A DNA stretch of 64,000 nt from Bacteroidota bacterium (lineage in GTDB: Bacteria; Bacteroidota; Bacteroidia; AKYH767-A; OLB10). The notes beneath the pieces were generated by a model that worked only from the letters and a program-made list of their open reading frames with translations, had not been told where the DNA came from and searched no databases. Below, one piece after another: positions 46,870 through 56,509 of this stretch. The first letter of the stretch is position 1, and every line of letters starts with the position of its first letter. The position numbers and the translations under genes are program-made. The DNA is taken from the NCBI GenBank assembly GCA_016722525.1, contig JADKJB010000005.1:124001-188000 (forward strand), in the 5' to 3' direction.

Positions 46870-47952
46870 TTAATTCATCCTCATATTTCTTGCGGAACTA
46901 TTGCCAAAAACAGCATGGTGTAATTGTGCTGCATAGCCCAAAACTCTCGGATTAATCAGCAGCATCATTATCAGCAATGAACAGGCAATAAATAAATTTA
47001 CAGGTATGAAAGGTAACAATTGCTGTAACGAAATAAATAATAAACTAATTGCCGACATAATTAAAGCAGTGCTTCTATGCCCAAAGCCATAGCTCAGAAT
47101 TAAATGATGTAAATGGTTTCTGTCGGCATGAAAAGGAGAGTTTCCATTCACCAATCTTATCATAAATACTCGTGAAATATCAAATAGCGGAACAAACAAT
47201 ACGGCATAAATGAATGCAGGACTGACTGCAATTTCAGGTTGACTTGCACCGGAATTTATTAATTCGATACTGAGTACCGAAATCATAAATCCGACTACAA
47301 GTGAACCGGTGTCGCCCATAAAGATTCGTGCAGGAGAAAAATTGAAGAATAGGAAACCTAAAAGAGCACCGGTAATGCAAAAGGTTAATACTGCATAATC
47401 AAATTTTCCATAGTGAAAAAATAAGGCACCCATACAAGAAGTTGCTATTACCCCCAAACAACCTGCTAAACCATCAGCACCATCTATAAAGTTAAAGGCG
47501 TTGGTAAACATAACAACCAGAAACAGTGTGATAGGTAATTGAAATAGTTCCGGCACTTCATGTATCCATAAAATTCCATAAAGATGTATTAATTTAAAAC
47601 CTCCAAAGTAAATTGCACAAGCACTGATGCATTGAAGTGCTAATTTTTTTATTGGGGGCACATTCATTAGATCGTCAAAAAAACCTGTAAAGAATAGTAT
47701 TAAAACTGCTCCAAATAAATACCGAATTTTATCCGGTTCCTGAAGATCGGCGAATACAAGAAAGGAGGTAAATATTCCTGCAACTATTGCTATTCCTCCC
47801 ATGGAGGGTGTTATTCGTGTATGATGTTTCCTGCTATCCGGCTCATCAAATAGTTTCCACTTTCCACAAATTTTTATCCATACAGGAATCAGCAGTAGTG
47901 TGATGACTAAGGCAAGTCCAAACGGAGTTACAAAATGTAATAAATACTCCAT
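46870..47952 (-). CDS. WecA/MraY-like glycosyl-1-phosphate transferase
   Basis: Polytopic membrane enzyme of 360 residues (about ten helices) that transfers a sugar-1-phosphate to undecaprenyl phosphate. Motifs: RKHHTRITPSMGGIAI, DDLMNVPPIKKL, NAFNFIDGADGLAG (the DG/DD metal site), PARIFMGDTGSLVVGF and HADRNHLHHLILSYG (the carbohydrate-recognition His-rich loop). This pattern fits WecA-type N-acetylglucosamine transferases that start O-antigen or exopolysaccharide, rather than MraY. It is the last gene of an operon with the PorP-OmpA and type-B adhesin genes (3-4 bp gaps), an unusual combination. Confidence 0.9.
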   Translation of the reverse strand: MEYLLHFVTPFGLALVITLLLIPVWIKICGKWKLFDEPDSRKHHTRITPSMGGIAIVAGIFTSFLVFADLQEPDKIRYLFGAVLILFFTGFFDDLMNVPPIKKLALQCISACAIYFGGFKLIHLYGILWIHEVPELFQLPITLFLVVMFTNAFNFIDGADGLAGCLGVIATSCMGALFFHYGKFDYAVLTFCITGALLGFLFFNFSPARIFMGDTGSLVVGFMISVLSIELINSGASQPEIAVSPAFIYAVLFVPLFDISRVFMIRLVNGNSPFHADRNHLHHLILSYGFGHRSTALIMSAISLLFISLQQLLPFIPVNLFIACSLLIMMLLINPRVLGYAAQLHHAVFGNSSARNMRMN

Positions 47953-47955
47953 AAA

Positions 47956-49710
47956 TTATTTTTGTTTCTTAAGTATATTTATTTCAACTCTTCGATTTAA
48001 TTTTTTACCTTCAGGAGTTAGATTGTTCTCCAGCGGCATGGTTTCACCATAAGCAACGGTTTTAATGCGACTCTCTGCTATTCCCTGTTTCATCATATAG
48101 GTTTTAACTATATTAGTACGGGATTGAGAAAGATTCATATTGTGGAATTCATCTCCTTCGGCATCGGTATGACCTGACAATATCACTTCAGTATTTTTAT
48201 CGGCATACAACACATCAATAGCTCTTTCAATGATATCATAAATGTCATCAGTCGTCATTCGGATGGATCCTGTAGCAAACAGTATGTTGTCATATTTCCT
48301 TATCAATTCCTGATTGTTTTTTATTACCGGCACATTAGGATCAGGACAACCTTTGTTACTTGCGGGTCCACTTTCCATTGGACAATTATCCTGCATGTCA
48401 ATCAAACCGTCATTGTCTGAATCTGGACAACCTCTTGTAGCCGGATTTCCTTTTATGTAAGGACAGTCATCAACGTTGTCTTCGATTCCATCCTTGTCGA
48501 AATCTTTAATTTCTGCGATTTCATTTTCAATTAGTTCGGCCAATTCCAGTGGTGGATTTTTGTCTTCCTGAATTTTCACTATTTGAGGACTATCTTCTTG
48601 AACTGTTTTTTGCGGAACGTTATTTTCTATTAAAACAAATTCAAGATGGTCGGGTACCTCTATATTATTTTGTGGAAGCGGAACGGTTTCCATAGGTGCG
48701 AGAGGATCTGCAGGTTTAGCAACAATCTCCGGTTTTTTAATTTCTTTTACCTTTTTTGGACGAGGTGAATAGGTAAGTGATATTTCAAATGCATTTGTTC
48801 CTTTTCCTGATTGGCTCAGTTCACTGGTATTTACATCATAGCTCATCCCAACAAATAGTAAATTCATCTGATACCCGGCATAAGCAATTATGGCATCGTT
48901 CATTCGGTGGAAAGCTCCCAGTTGCACCGAGTTTTTATTGTCGAGCTGGTAGGACAGTAACGATCCAAAAGTGGTTTCTTTAAATTGATCCTGTTTTAAA
49001 TACATAAACGAAGGGCGGATCTCTGTTTTTTCATTCAGCAAATAACCTGCACCGCCATAGAAAGTATTTTTAATAGGAGCTCTATTGTCGTCAACAATAA
49101 ATGTTTCGTTCGGTCTTGTTACATGTGACATGCTCGCACCAAAGAAGGGCTTAAAACGAATATCTTTGTGGAGTGCGCCTCTTTGCCAAGCCAATCCAAT
49201 ATTTACATCCGGACGAGTTACACCTGTTTCAGTAAATACTTCATTGGAGTTGGCTGATGGATCATAGCCTGCATCAGGATTGTATTGGCTATCGAAAGAT
49301 AATTTAGAGGGATCAAAACTTTTACTTACAATTCCAACTTGAACGCCGGCAGAAATAACATTAATTTTTTCTGATCCAATTGGTAAATTGTAAGATAGGT
49401 TTCCAACAATATTCATGGTTCTTATTCCTGCATCTCCTGCACCATTTCTGGTTATAGCTGCACCAAGTCCAACTCGGTTCACTTTTTTATCCACCGAAAA
49501 ACCTTGCGTAGTAAATGGTGTTCCCATTCCCGCCCACTGATTACGATAAATAGCTGTTACCCGAATATATTCAATACCGTTGCCGGCCCATGCCGGATTT
49601 AATACCAAGGGATTATTAAAATATTGCGAAAACCTGGCATCCTGTGCCTTTGTTAGTTTTGGCAGTGTAAGAAGTACTGATACAAGGATCAGAAGTATAG
49701 TTTTATTCAT
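47956..49710 (-). CDS. PorP/SprF-family T9SS membrane protein fused to TSP3 and OmpA domains
   Basis: 584 residues, signal peptide MNKTILLILVSVLLTLPKLTKA. Residues 22-310 match the PorP/SprF barrel: QDARFSQYFNNPLVLNPAWAG, RNQWAGMGTPFTTQGFSVDK, LGAAITRNGAGDAGI, MNLLFVGMSYDVN. Then a Pro/Glu-rich linker, two thrombospondin type-3 repeats (DKDGIEDNVDDCPYIKG, DSDNDGLIDMQDNCPMESG) and a C-terminal OmpA domain (ILSGHTDAEGDEFHNMNLSQSR ... LNRRVEINILKK) that can hold peptidoglycan. PorP/SprF proteins pair with type-B T9SS cargo. Here the cargo-type gene lies directly upstream, 4 bp away. Confidence 0.93.
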   Translation of the reverse strand: MNKTILLILVSVLLTLPKLTKAQDARFSQYFNNPLVLNPAWAGNGIEYIRVTAIYRNQWAGMGTPFTTQGFSVDKKVNRVGLGAAITRNGAGDAGIRTMNIVGNLSYNLPIGSEKINVISAGVQVGIVSKSFDPSKLSFDSQYNPDAGYDPSANSNEVFTETGVTRPDVNIGLAWQRGALHKDIRFKPFFGASMSHVTRPNETFIVDDNRAPIKNTFYGGAGYLLNEKTEIRPSFMYLKQDQFKETTFGSLLSYQLDNKNSVQLGAFHRMNDAIIAYAGYQMNLLFVGMSYDVNTSELSQSGKGTNAFEISLTYSPRPKKVKEIKKPEIVAKPADPLAPMETVPLPQNNIEVPDHLEFVLIENNVPQKTVQEDSPQIVKIQEDKNPPLELAELIENEIAEIKDFDKDGIEDNVDDCPYIKGNPATRGCPDSDNDGLIDMQDNCPMESGPASNKGCPDPNVPVIKNNQELIRKYDNILFATGSIRMTTDDIYDIIERAIDVLYADKNTEVILSGHTDAEGDEFHNMNLSQSRTNIVKTYMMKQGIAESRIKTVAYGETMPLENNLTPEGKKLNRRVEINILKKQK

Positions 49711-49714
49711 TTCC

Positions 49715-52432
49715 TTACCTTATTACACTGATGTTACCTCTAAACAATTCTTTGATGCCACTATCAAATGTTACTTCAATAACATAGGCATATGTTCCGT
49801 TTGGTGCAGTAGCGCCATTTACGGAGCCATCCCAACCATTAGTTTCTTTTGGTGAAAACCATATGCGTTGTCCCCATTGATTGTATATGGCTATTTCGCT
49901 GGTGCGGATGTTGTTTCCACGCACCCTGAATACATCGTTGTTACCATCATTGTTCGGAGTAAATCCTGTTGGTATAAATAAGTTGTTATCAAGTAAAACA
50001 GAAACCGGAGGTAGTATTTTTGCAATAACTTCAAACCTGTCTGTGCCCACACAACCAAAGCTGTTTATCACTTCTACATAGTACGTTTTTGTTTGCTGAA
50101 GCACCGGAGTTATAAAGGATAAACCCGTACCAAGTGATGATCCTCCTGTGGCCGTATTGTACCATTTGTACGTGATACCACTTTGTGGCTGAACCGATAA
50201 AATAGCTGAGGTACCTTTACAAACAGAATCTGAATTTGCTACTATACTTGTCGGCACCGTTTTTACGACTACTTCAATGGAATCAGAAAAAACGGGTGCG
50301 CCGGAAGTGGGGGTATATCTTACTTGATAGAAACCCGTTAGTTTAGCTTCATAAGTTTTTTGATTGGCTCCTGAAAGCAAGGTTCCGTTACGGAACCATT
50401 GATTTCCGGTATTAAAAAATGAGGTGAGCAAAACACTGTCACCCTGGCAAAAAATAGTGGGCCCACCGGCACTTATCATGTTTGAAGAGCTGATGTATGT
50501 AACCTGTGATGTGGAAGGGTTGGATGGGCAACCATTGGCATCGGTTACAGTAACCATATAGGTGCCTGCTTGTGTTACCGTTATGGTTTGTGTAGTGGCA
50601 CCGGTCGACCACTCATAGCCTGTACCGTTATTTGCTGTTAATGTAACATTGGATCCTTGAAGTAGAAAAACAGTACCCGATGGCGTTATGCTTGAATTTG
50701 TAGCAGGAAAAAAGACTACCGTTTGCGGTAGTGATATCGCAGAGCAGCCAGCGCCGTTGGTAACTAAAACAGTATAATTTCCGGGCGTGGAGGCATACAC
50801 CACTTGTGACGTTGATCCATTGGACCACAGAAAACTGGTGGCATTGCTTGCCGATAATTGTACCGAATCGCCATTGCATAAAGGTAGTGTGCTGGAAGCA
50901 GTTATAGTTGCTGCGGGAGCTTGAAGTACCTGAATTTGTACCGAAGCCGATTGACCACTACACCCTTGCGCATTGGAAACGGTTAGTGTAAATGTTCCGG
51001 CAGTCATCACGTTTATTGCAGCTGTAGTGGCTCCATTCGACCACAAGTAGGAGGTGCCGGTAATGGAGGAAATCAATCGAACCGTATCTCCATTACAAAT
51101 AGTTGTACTTCCTTGTACGTTTATAGATACCGTTAGTCCTTGTGTAATTGTTACTGCCAGCACATTGGAATTTACCGTGGTGCCCTGAGGATTTGTGGCT
51201 GTACAGGTAATGTTATGTAAACCCTGGCTCAACGATGTAATTGTTAGTACCCCATTGGCAGAGGTTCCTAAAACGGTAGCCCCTTCTTTAAATATATAGT
51301 TGGACAGGTTTCCCGGTGTTGCTACCAATGTAACCGGCGATCCGGAACAAAATGAATTTCCGCCTGATTGCGTGGCAAGGGTTAATGTTGTGGCAGTTGT
51401 TGAAGTTATTTTTCTTATTAATTGGCTAAAAGGATCGCAAACATAAATCGCATTATCAGAAGTGTTGTACCAAAGCGAACTCACTCCATTGAAAGAGGCA
51501 CTGGCAGCCGGTCCGTTTTGTGAACCTGCAACGCCGTCTTGTCCTGCATAATTGGTGACAGTTCCCAGAGAAATTTTTCTAATCAAAAAATTATTTCCAT
51601 CACCAATAAAAACATCACCTGCATTATTCACACAAACGCCCCAGGGAGCATTAAATGAGGCTGATAAGGCAGCACCATTTAAACTACCCATTGTTCCATC
51701 TCCGGCAAATGTTGAAACTACTCCGGCAGGAGTTACTTTTCTTATTTTATTATTGTATTCATCAGCAACAATAACATTGTTGGCAGCATCTATTGCAATA
51801 CTGTAGGGATGATCGAATTTTGCAGTAGCTCCCGGTCCGTCTACGTCGCCTTGCGAATAAACTATTCCGGCTAAAGTGGTGACATTACCGCCGGCAATTT
51901 TCCGTATCGTGTGAGTCATTCGGTCAGCAACATAAATTAAGGTACCTATTTTATTCACTGCAATACCTGACGAGAAACCAAACTGTGCGATGTTGGCGGG
52001 GCCATTAGTAACACCAAAGGCACCTGTTCCGGCAACAGTAGTTACTACACCGGCAGCTGTTATTTTTCGAATCTTATAATTTTTGGTATCGGCAACATAA
52101 ATGTTTCCAAGTGTATCACAGGCTACTGCCCAGGGTTCATTAAAAGAAGCTAAAATGCCGGCTCCATCGTTTCCTCCGGGACTACCCGACCCGGCGAATG
52201 TTGAAACTACACCGGAAGCAGTTATTTTACGGATGGTATGCCCATAGCGGTTGGCGATGTAAATGTTTCCCTGAGGATCACAGGCAACACCATGTGGATT
52301 GTTAAATGAAGCCGTAGCGGCAGGACCATCATTAGATCCTACAACACCTGCCATTCCTGCTACAGTACTAACTGTTTGAGCTGAAACAACGATTGCGGCA
52401 ATAGTAAAGAAGATTGTAAGTATGGATCTCAT
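49715..52432 (-). CDS. NHL-repeat adhesin with gliding-motility (T9SS type B) C-terminal domain
   Basis: 905 residues with signal peptide MRSILTIFFTIAAIVVSAQ. The first 330 residues are six NHL-type propeller repeats (GVACDPQGNIYIANRYGHTIRKIT, AVACDTLGNIYVADTKNYKIRKIT, with FAG..T-x-G linkers). Next come repeated Ig-like/PKD-type domains with NGDTVRLISS, NGDSVQLSASN, YLWSNGATT and FLWSNGSTS patterns. The last 85 residues are the CHU_C-type domain FIPTGFTPNNDGNNDVFRV, YNQWGQRIWFSPKETNGWDG, PNGTYAYVIEVTF. The frame is complete. It is a surface or secreted adhesin, probably handled by the PorP-like protein encoded 4 bp downstream. Confidence 0.92.
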   Translation of the reverse strand: MRSILTIFFTIAAIVVSAQTVSTVAGMAGVVGSNDGPAATASFNNPHGVACDPQGNIYIANRYGHTIRKITASGVVSTFAGSGSPGGNDGAGILASFNEPWAVACDTLGNIYVADTKNYKIRKITAAGVVTTVAGTGAFGVTNGPANIAQFGFSSGIAVNKIGTLIYVADRMTHTIRKIAGGNVTTLAGIVYSQGDVDGPGATAKFDHPYSIAIDAANNVIVADEYNNKIRKVTPAGVVSTFAGDGTMGSLNGAALSASFNAPWGVCVNNAGDVFIGDGNNFLIRKISLGTVTNYAGQDGVAGSQNGPAASASFNGVSSLWYNTSDNAIYVCDPFSQLIRKITSTTATTLTLATQSGGNSFCSGSPVTLVATPGNLSNYIFKEGATVLGTSANGVLTITSLSQGLHNITCTATNPQGTTVNSNVLAVTITQGLTVSINVQGSTTICNGDTVRLISSITGTSYLWSNGATTAAINVMTAGTFTLTVSNAQGCSGQSASVQIQVLQAPAATITASSTLPLCNGDSVQLSASNATSFLWSNGSTSQVVYASTPGNYTVLVTNGAGCSAISLPQTVVFFPATNSSITPSGTVFLLQGSNVTLTANNGTGYEWSTGATTQTITVTQAGTYMVTVTDANGCPSNPSTSQVTYISSSNMISAGGPTIFCQGDSVLLTSFFNTGNQWFRNGTLLSGANQKTYEAKLTGFYQVRYTPTSGAPVFSDSIEVVVKTVPTSIVANSDSVCKGTSAILSVQPQSGITYKWYNTATGGSSLGTGLSFITPVLQQTKTYYVEVINSFGCVGTDRFEVIAKILPPVSVLLDNNLFIPTGFTPNNDGNNDVFRVRGNNIRTSEIAIYNQWGQRIWFSPKETNGWDGSVNGATAPNGTYAYVIEVTFDSGIKELFRGNISVIR

Positions 52433-52674
52433 GCAGGTTTTAATAGGCTCCCGTTTTCTCTTGTATTATACAATGTTGTACTGTTATCGCTTGCTGAAGG
52501 TTAGCGAAATCTTACATTTGTAAGAATTGAAGCAAAACGGATTAGTTTTTACCGGAGGGGGAACCAAAAAGCTACAGAAGAACCTTAAATCATTTAAAAA
52601 ATACTGTTTTATTGATTCAAGGATGTATTTTTGAAGTAATTATTTGAAAGCTGTAATAAAACGGAAGTAAGCTT

Positions 52675-53314
52675 ATGCCTGAATTTGTAAAGAAATTGCT
52701 CGACAACAATCAAAAATGGGTGAAGAGCAAGTTAAATGCCGATCCGGATTATTTTAAAAGATTGAATCAGAAGCACGAACCAAAAGTTCTTTGGATTGGC
52801 TGTTCTGATGCCCGTGTTCCTGCCAATGAAATAACCGGAATGATGCCGGGCGATGTTTTTGTGCATCGAAATATTTCCAATATGGTGGTGCATTCTGACA
52901 TGAATATGCTCAGCGTTTTATCTTATGGGGTCAGAAGTACTCAACGTGAAACATATTGTTGTTTGCGGCCATTATTCTTGCGGGGGTATTCTCGCCGCTA
53001 TGAATAATAAATCATTAGGACTTATCGATAACTGGTTACGGCACGTAAAAGATGTATACAGGGCCAATAGTGAAGAACTGGAAAAAATTAAAGACGAAAA
53101 TCAAAGATATAACCGCCTGGTAGAATTAAATGTAATGCAACAGGTAATTAATTTATGTAAAACCAGCATTGTTCAAACGGCATGGAGTAAAGATCAGTTT
53201 CCTTACATTCACGGTTGGGTATACGATGTTCACGATGGAATTTTAAAAGACCTGAATGTTACATTCAATTCTAATAAAGGACTTTCTCACATGTACAAAT
53301 TTGAAAGCCTGTAA
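52675..53314 (+). CDS. Beta-class carbonic anhydrase; one frameshift
   Basis: Zinc enzyme interconverting CO2 and bicarbonate. Zinc ligands: Cys in WIGCSDARVPANEITGMMPGD near residue 43, and His plus Cys in KHIVVCGHYSCGGILAA near 100. The frames meet near 52930: in the first SVLSYGV ends the coding pattern, and in the second SEVLNVKHIVVCGHYS continues it. The protein is about 212 residues, typical of the bacterial Can/Bca type. The extra or missing base lies at the run of G in TATGGGGTC. Confidence 0.9.
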
Positions 53315-53412
53315 AAAATTATTGGATCAGTATTACCAGAGTTATTGAAAAGAAATGGTAACAATAATTTTTATAAACACTTCCGCGAAAGCGCTAAGAA
53401 AATAATTAACTA

Positions 53413-54168
53413 TTAAAGTACCACCTGTCCTGCAGTGCGGTTGTTTCTTTGTCCGCTTATTTCTGTTGATCCGCTTTTTGAGGGATGCAGGTGTGAGACC
53501 TTTTTAGTAATAAATCCAAACAGATTAAAAAATCCATATTCAAGTGTTCGCAGCATCATTTTAAAAAGCGAATTTTCTTTTTCTTTTCTTAATGCTACCA
53601 TTATACTAAGTACAATACCAGCCTTTGGTTGATAAAGATCGTCCAGATTATTTATCACTAAATCATATCGAGGTTGTATGTAACGGAAAATACTTGTTCT
53701 ACTTGCAAAATCAAACCCTGAATAATAATTTTTGTATCTGTCAGGTAATGGCATTCCGGCAAACTGGCAATTCAAAAATAAATATTCAAAGTGATGGGCA
53801 TGTGAAGCCACTAACATGTGAAATTCATTTACAAAAGCATCTTTACGTATGGATGAAACGGGTAAACAATACAAAGCTTTTCTGACCATGCTTCTTATTA
53901 GATGAAATTTTATTTCTGACCGGTCAACCAGCTCTACTACCACCTCCGTTTTTCCAAACATTGGATGAATGTGGATTTCTATTACCAAAGGATGCGTTTC
54001 ACAAAAAGCAACAAAATCAGAGGTTGCTTTTTTATCAGCAAGCAAATCAATGGATGTAATATCATTTAACAATTTGCTTGGAGCTCCTGAATGATTTAAG
54101 AAAATCAAATTTAATGCAGGTGTGCTTTTTGCGAAAGCCTCTAAAAAGTTAATTCGGTGAGAAGTCAT
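53413..54168 (-). CDS. Conserved-looking protein of unknown function beside a Wzc-like gene
   Basis: Intact frame of 251 residues with no signal peptide and no clear membrane segment. Visible features: VFCETHPLVIEIHIHPMFGK-like His-rich region near 65-80 (ETHPLVIEIHIHP), KFHLIRSMVRKALYCLPVSSIRKDAF, LNCQFAGMPLPDRYKNYY, and a basic C-terminus. I do not recognise the family. It is 61 bp downstream of the wzc-like gene on the same strand and probably co-expressed, so a role in exopolysaccharide assembly or its regulation is plausible but unproven. Confidence 0.6.
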   Translation of the reverse strand: MTSHRINFLEAFAKSTPALNLIFLNHSGAPSKLLNDITSIDLLADKKATSDFVAFCETHPLVIEIHIHPMFGKTEVVVELVDRSEIKFHLIRSMVRKALYCLPVSSIRKDAFVNEFHMLVASHAHHFEYLFLNCQFAGMPLPDRYKNYYSGFDFASRTSIFRYIQPRYDLVINNLDDLYQPKAGIVLSIMVALRKEKENSLFKMMLRTLEYGFFNLFGFITKKVSHLHPSKSGSTEISGQRNNRTAGQVVL

Positions 54169-54229
54169 TTTAATACGATTTAGTCAAAACAGCTAAAATG
54201 TGGGGTGGGGTAGTTTTTGATTTTACAGA

Positions 54230-56509
54230 CTAATAGAACCATAATGCTATTTTACGAAGAAAGGAAGGCACCACATCTTTATTAACTTTTGCTGATGGTG
54301 GCGTTTCCATTTTGCGGTAACGGCCACGATAGGCATTTCCTTTAGTACTTGTTGATTTGTTAATAGTTACAGAATTTAACAAAAAGTTCATGTTTGAAAT
54401 ATCGTAATCGGTTTTAATCAAACCAGCATTAATAACAGCCTGCTTCCTGGTGGTATTTGCTCTCACCACAAATAAATTGAGATCACTGATTTTCATCATT
54501 GGGATGGCATCAATTTGTTGTTCGGTACCGGGAGTGTCAACTATTATTAAATCATAGTGCTTACGCAAATCATTCAATATATCATTTCTTTTATGCGACG
54601 ACAAAAGACTATTTACACCAGCTACCAGGTTTCCGGAAACTAATACATCCAGATTAGGAAATGAGGTAAGGGAAACCGCATCATGAATATCACATTTACC
54701 TTCGAGTACATCGGCAAGAGAATGTTCCGGAGTAACTTCAAAGTTATCGGCAACTTCCGGATTAAACGGATTCATATCTACTATTAAAACTTTTTTATCC
54801 ATAGCAGCAAAAGCTTTCGAAAAATTTAAGGCGATGTATGTTTTTCCTTCTCCACGAACCGACGATGTAATGGTGATCATTTTTGTCTCCGGTTTCAGCA
54901 ACACCCGCGTGCATAAATCATTAAATGACTCCTCGCATCTTTCTGGATTCTTCTTTTCATTTGCAATATTACCGATAAATTGTATACCAATTTGCTGATT
55001 TAACTCAACCCTTTGGCTTATTTTCGTTTGCTTCTTCATGTTCAGTAAAGCTGCCACAATGGTGGAGATACTAACACCTGTTAATAACCCTAAACAGAGT
55101 AGTAACCAGGCCGGTGTATTGACGGGTAAATTGTTTGTTGATGCAGGTTTAAGGATTTGTGTATTTTCTGTCAGGAAATTTCCAGACACAATCATTTGCG
55201 CTCTTTTTTCAACCAACAGATCGTACACTTTTTTATCCAATACTAATTTGCGATCCAATGCAATTAACGAGTTGGCTTTATCAGGAAACGTGGCAAGCTG
55301 ATTTTTAGTCAGGGCAATAGCGCCATTTATTTTTTCTAATTGTAATGCGGTTCTTTTTCTTGTATTTAAAATTCTTTCCGCTATCTGCGATTTTAAAGTT
55401 TCTATTTCGTTATCCTGAGTAGAAGAATTCTCACTCGTTTTATTAGCGGTATAGTATGCGTTCAATTTGGTTATTTGCATCGAAAATTCGGGGTCAGAAA
55501 TAGCTCCATATTCTATCATTGAATTATTGGAATCTCTATTTTTTCTTAAATAATTACTAATATTATCTAAGGATGACATGTTCATTTCCAGCTCTGTTTT
55601 CTGTAGCTGTAAATCGGTTAGAACCTCTAAAGAATTTTCGTTATCGTTGTTTAAATCTGTTATTTCATTTTGTTTTTTGTACGAGGCAATTTGTTCTTCA
55701 GTAGCAGCTAATTCATTGGACAATAATTCTATCCGCTGGTTAAGGGCAGTCATCGGAGTTTCATTCGGAGCATCGGTAACTTGACTGGTTGCATTTACAA
55801 AATGGGAGGCCAGGGCGTTTGTAATTTGTGATGCTAACGGTGCGCTCTGTTGGCGGCAACTAATTGTAATTACGCCGTTATTATTTGTGACACTAAGTTG
55901 GTTGTCGTTTTGTAAATTTTGCGCCAGGTATTCAGGCGATTGAATAGCACATGAAAACTCCGGTTCTTTATAAATAGACGGAGAAATATATGGGACTTTG
56001 TTTTTCTTAGTTATAGTAAGAGCCAAATCATTGTATATAGTTTCTTCACCAAATTTTCCTGGCTTAGATCGACTTCTTCCATATAGAGTACTGATTATTT
56101 GATAATCTTTATCCGACAATTCATGGATGGTTAATAGTTGTTCCTTAAAATTTTTGTTTAAAACGGTATAAGTAATAGTGTATGGAGATGCATAGCTGCT
56201 CTCTCTTGTTTTATAATCTTGAGTAACATAATAGGAGATAAGATTCTTTTCTTTTTCTAGGGCTTCGCTAATAAACCTTGCTGATTTAATCTGTTCAGTA
56301 ACGGCATTCTCATCATTATTAAGTAAGGAGAAACTGTTTGCCTGGGTTTTCATATCATATTGTATTACCGCCTCGGATTCATAGGTGGAAGGAGTAATAT
56401 ATATATATACGCCTGCTCCGGCCATACAGATTGCGATAAGGCTACTAAATAGCAGCTTATAACTACCTACAAGATTGATAAATTGATGGCTTAATGATTT
56501 TTTTTCCAT
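54230..56509 (-). CDS. Wzc-like polysaccharide co-polymerase and tyrosine kinase
   Basis: 759 residues from ATG 56509 (an upstream in-frame ATG at 56536 is less likely). An N-terminal transmembrane helix (YKLLFSSLIAICMAGAGVYIYITP) and a second near residue 465 (PAWLLLCLGLLTGVSISTIV) flank the periplasmic Wzz-type coiled-coil region. The cytoplasmic BY-kinase domain has Walker A SSVRGEGKTYIALNFSK, Walker A' VLIVDMNPFNPEV and Walker B LIIVDTPGTEQQ. The C-terminus has only two or three tyrosines (YRGRYRKME), fewer than the usual cluster. It controls length and export of exopolysaccharide; no wza or flippase is nearby. Confidence 0.9.
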   Translation of the reverse strand: MEKKSLSHQFINLVGSYKLLFSSLIAICMAGAGVYIYITPSTYESEAVIQYDMKTQANSFSLLNNDENAVTEQIKSARFISEALEKEKNLISYYVTQDYKTRESSYASPYTITYTVLNKNFKEQLLTIHELSDKDYQIISTLYGRSRSKPGKFGEETIYNDLALTITKKNKVPYISPSIYKEPEFSCAIQSPEYLAQNLQNDNQLSVTNNNGVITISCRQQSAPLASQITNALASHFVNATSQVTDAPNETPMTALNQRIELLSNELAATEEQIASYKKQNEITDLNNDNENSLEVLTDLQLQKTELEMNMSSLDNISNYLRKNRDSNNSMIEYGAISDPEFSMQITKLNAYYTANKTSENSSTQDNEIETLKSQIAERILNTRKRTALQLEKINGAIALTKNQLATFPDKANSLIALDRKLVLDKKVYDLLVEKRAQMIVSGNFLTENTQILKPASTNNLPVNTPAWLLLCLGLLTGVSISTIVAALLNMKKQTKISQRVELNQQIGIQFIGNIANEKKNPERCEESFNDLCTRVLLKPETKMITITSSVRGEGKTYIALNFSKAFAAMDKKVLIVDMNPFNPEVADNFEVTPEHSLADVLEGKCDIHDAVSLTSFPNLDVLVSGNLVAGVNSLLSSHKRNDILNDLRKHYDLIIVDTPGTEQQIDAIPMMKISDLNLFVVRANTTRKQAVINAGLIKTDYDISNMNFLLNSVTINKSTSTKGNAYRGRYRKMETPPSAKVNKDVVPSFLRKIALWFY

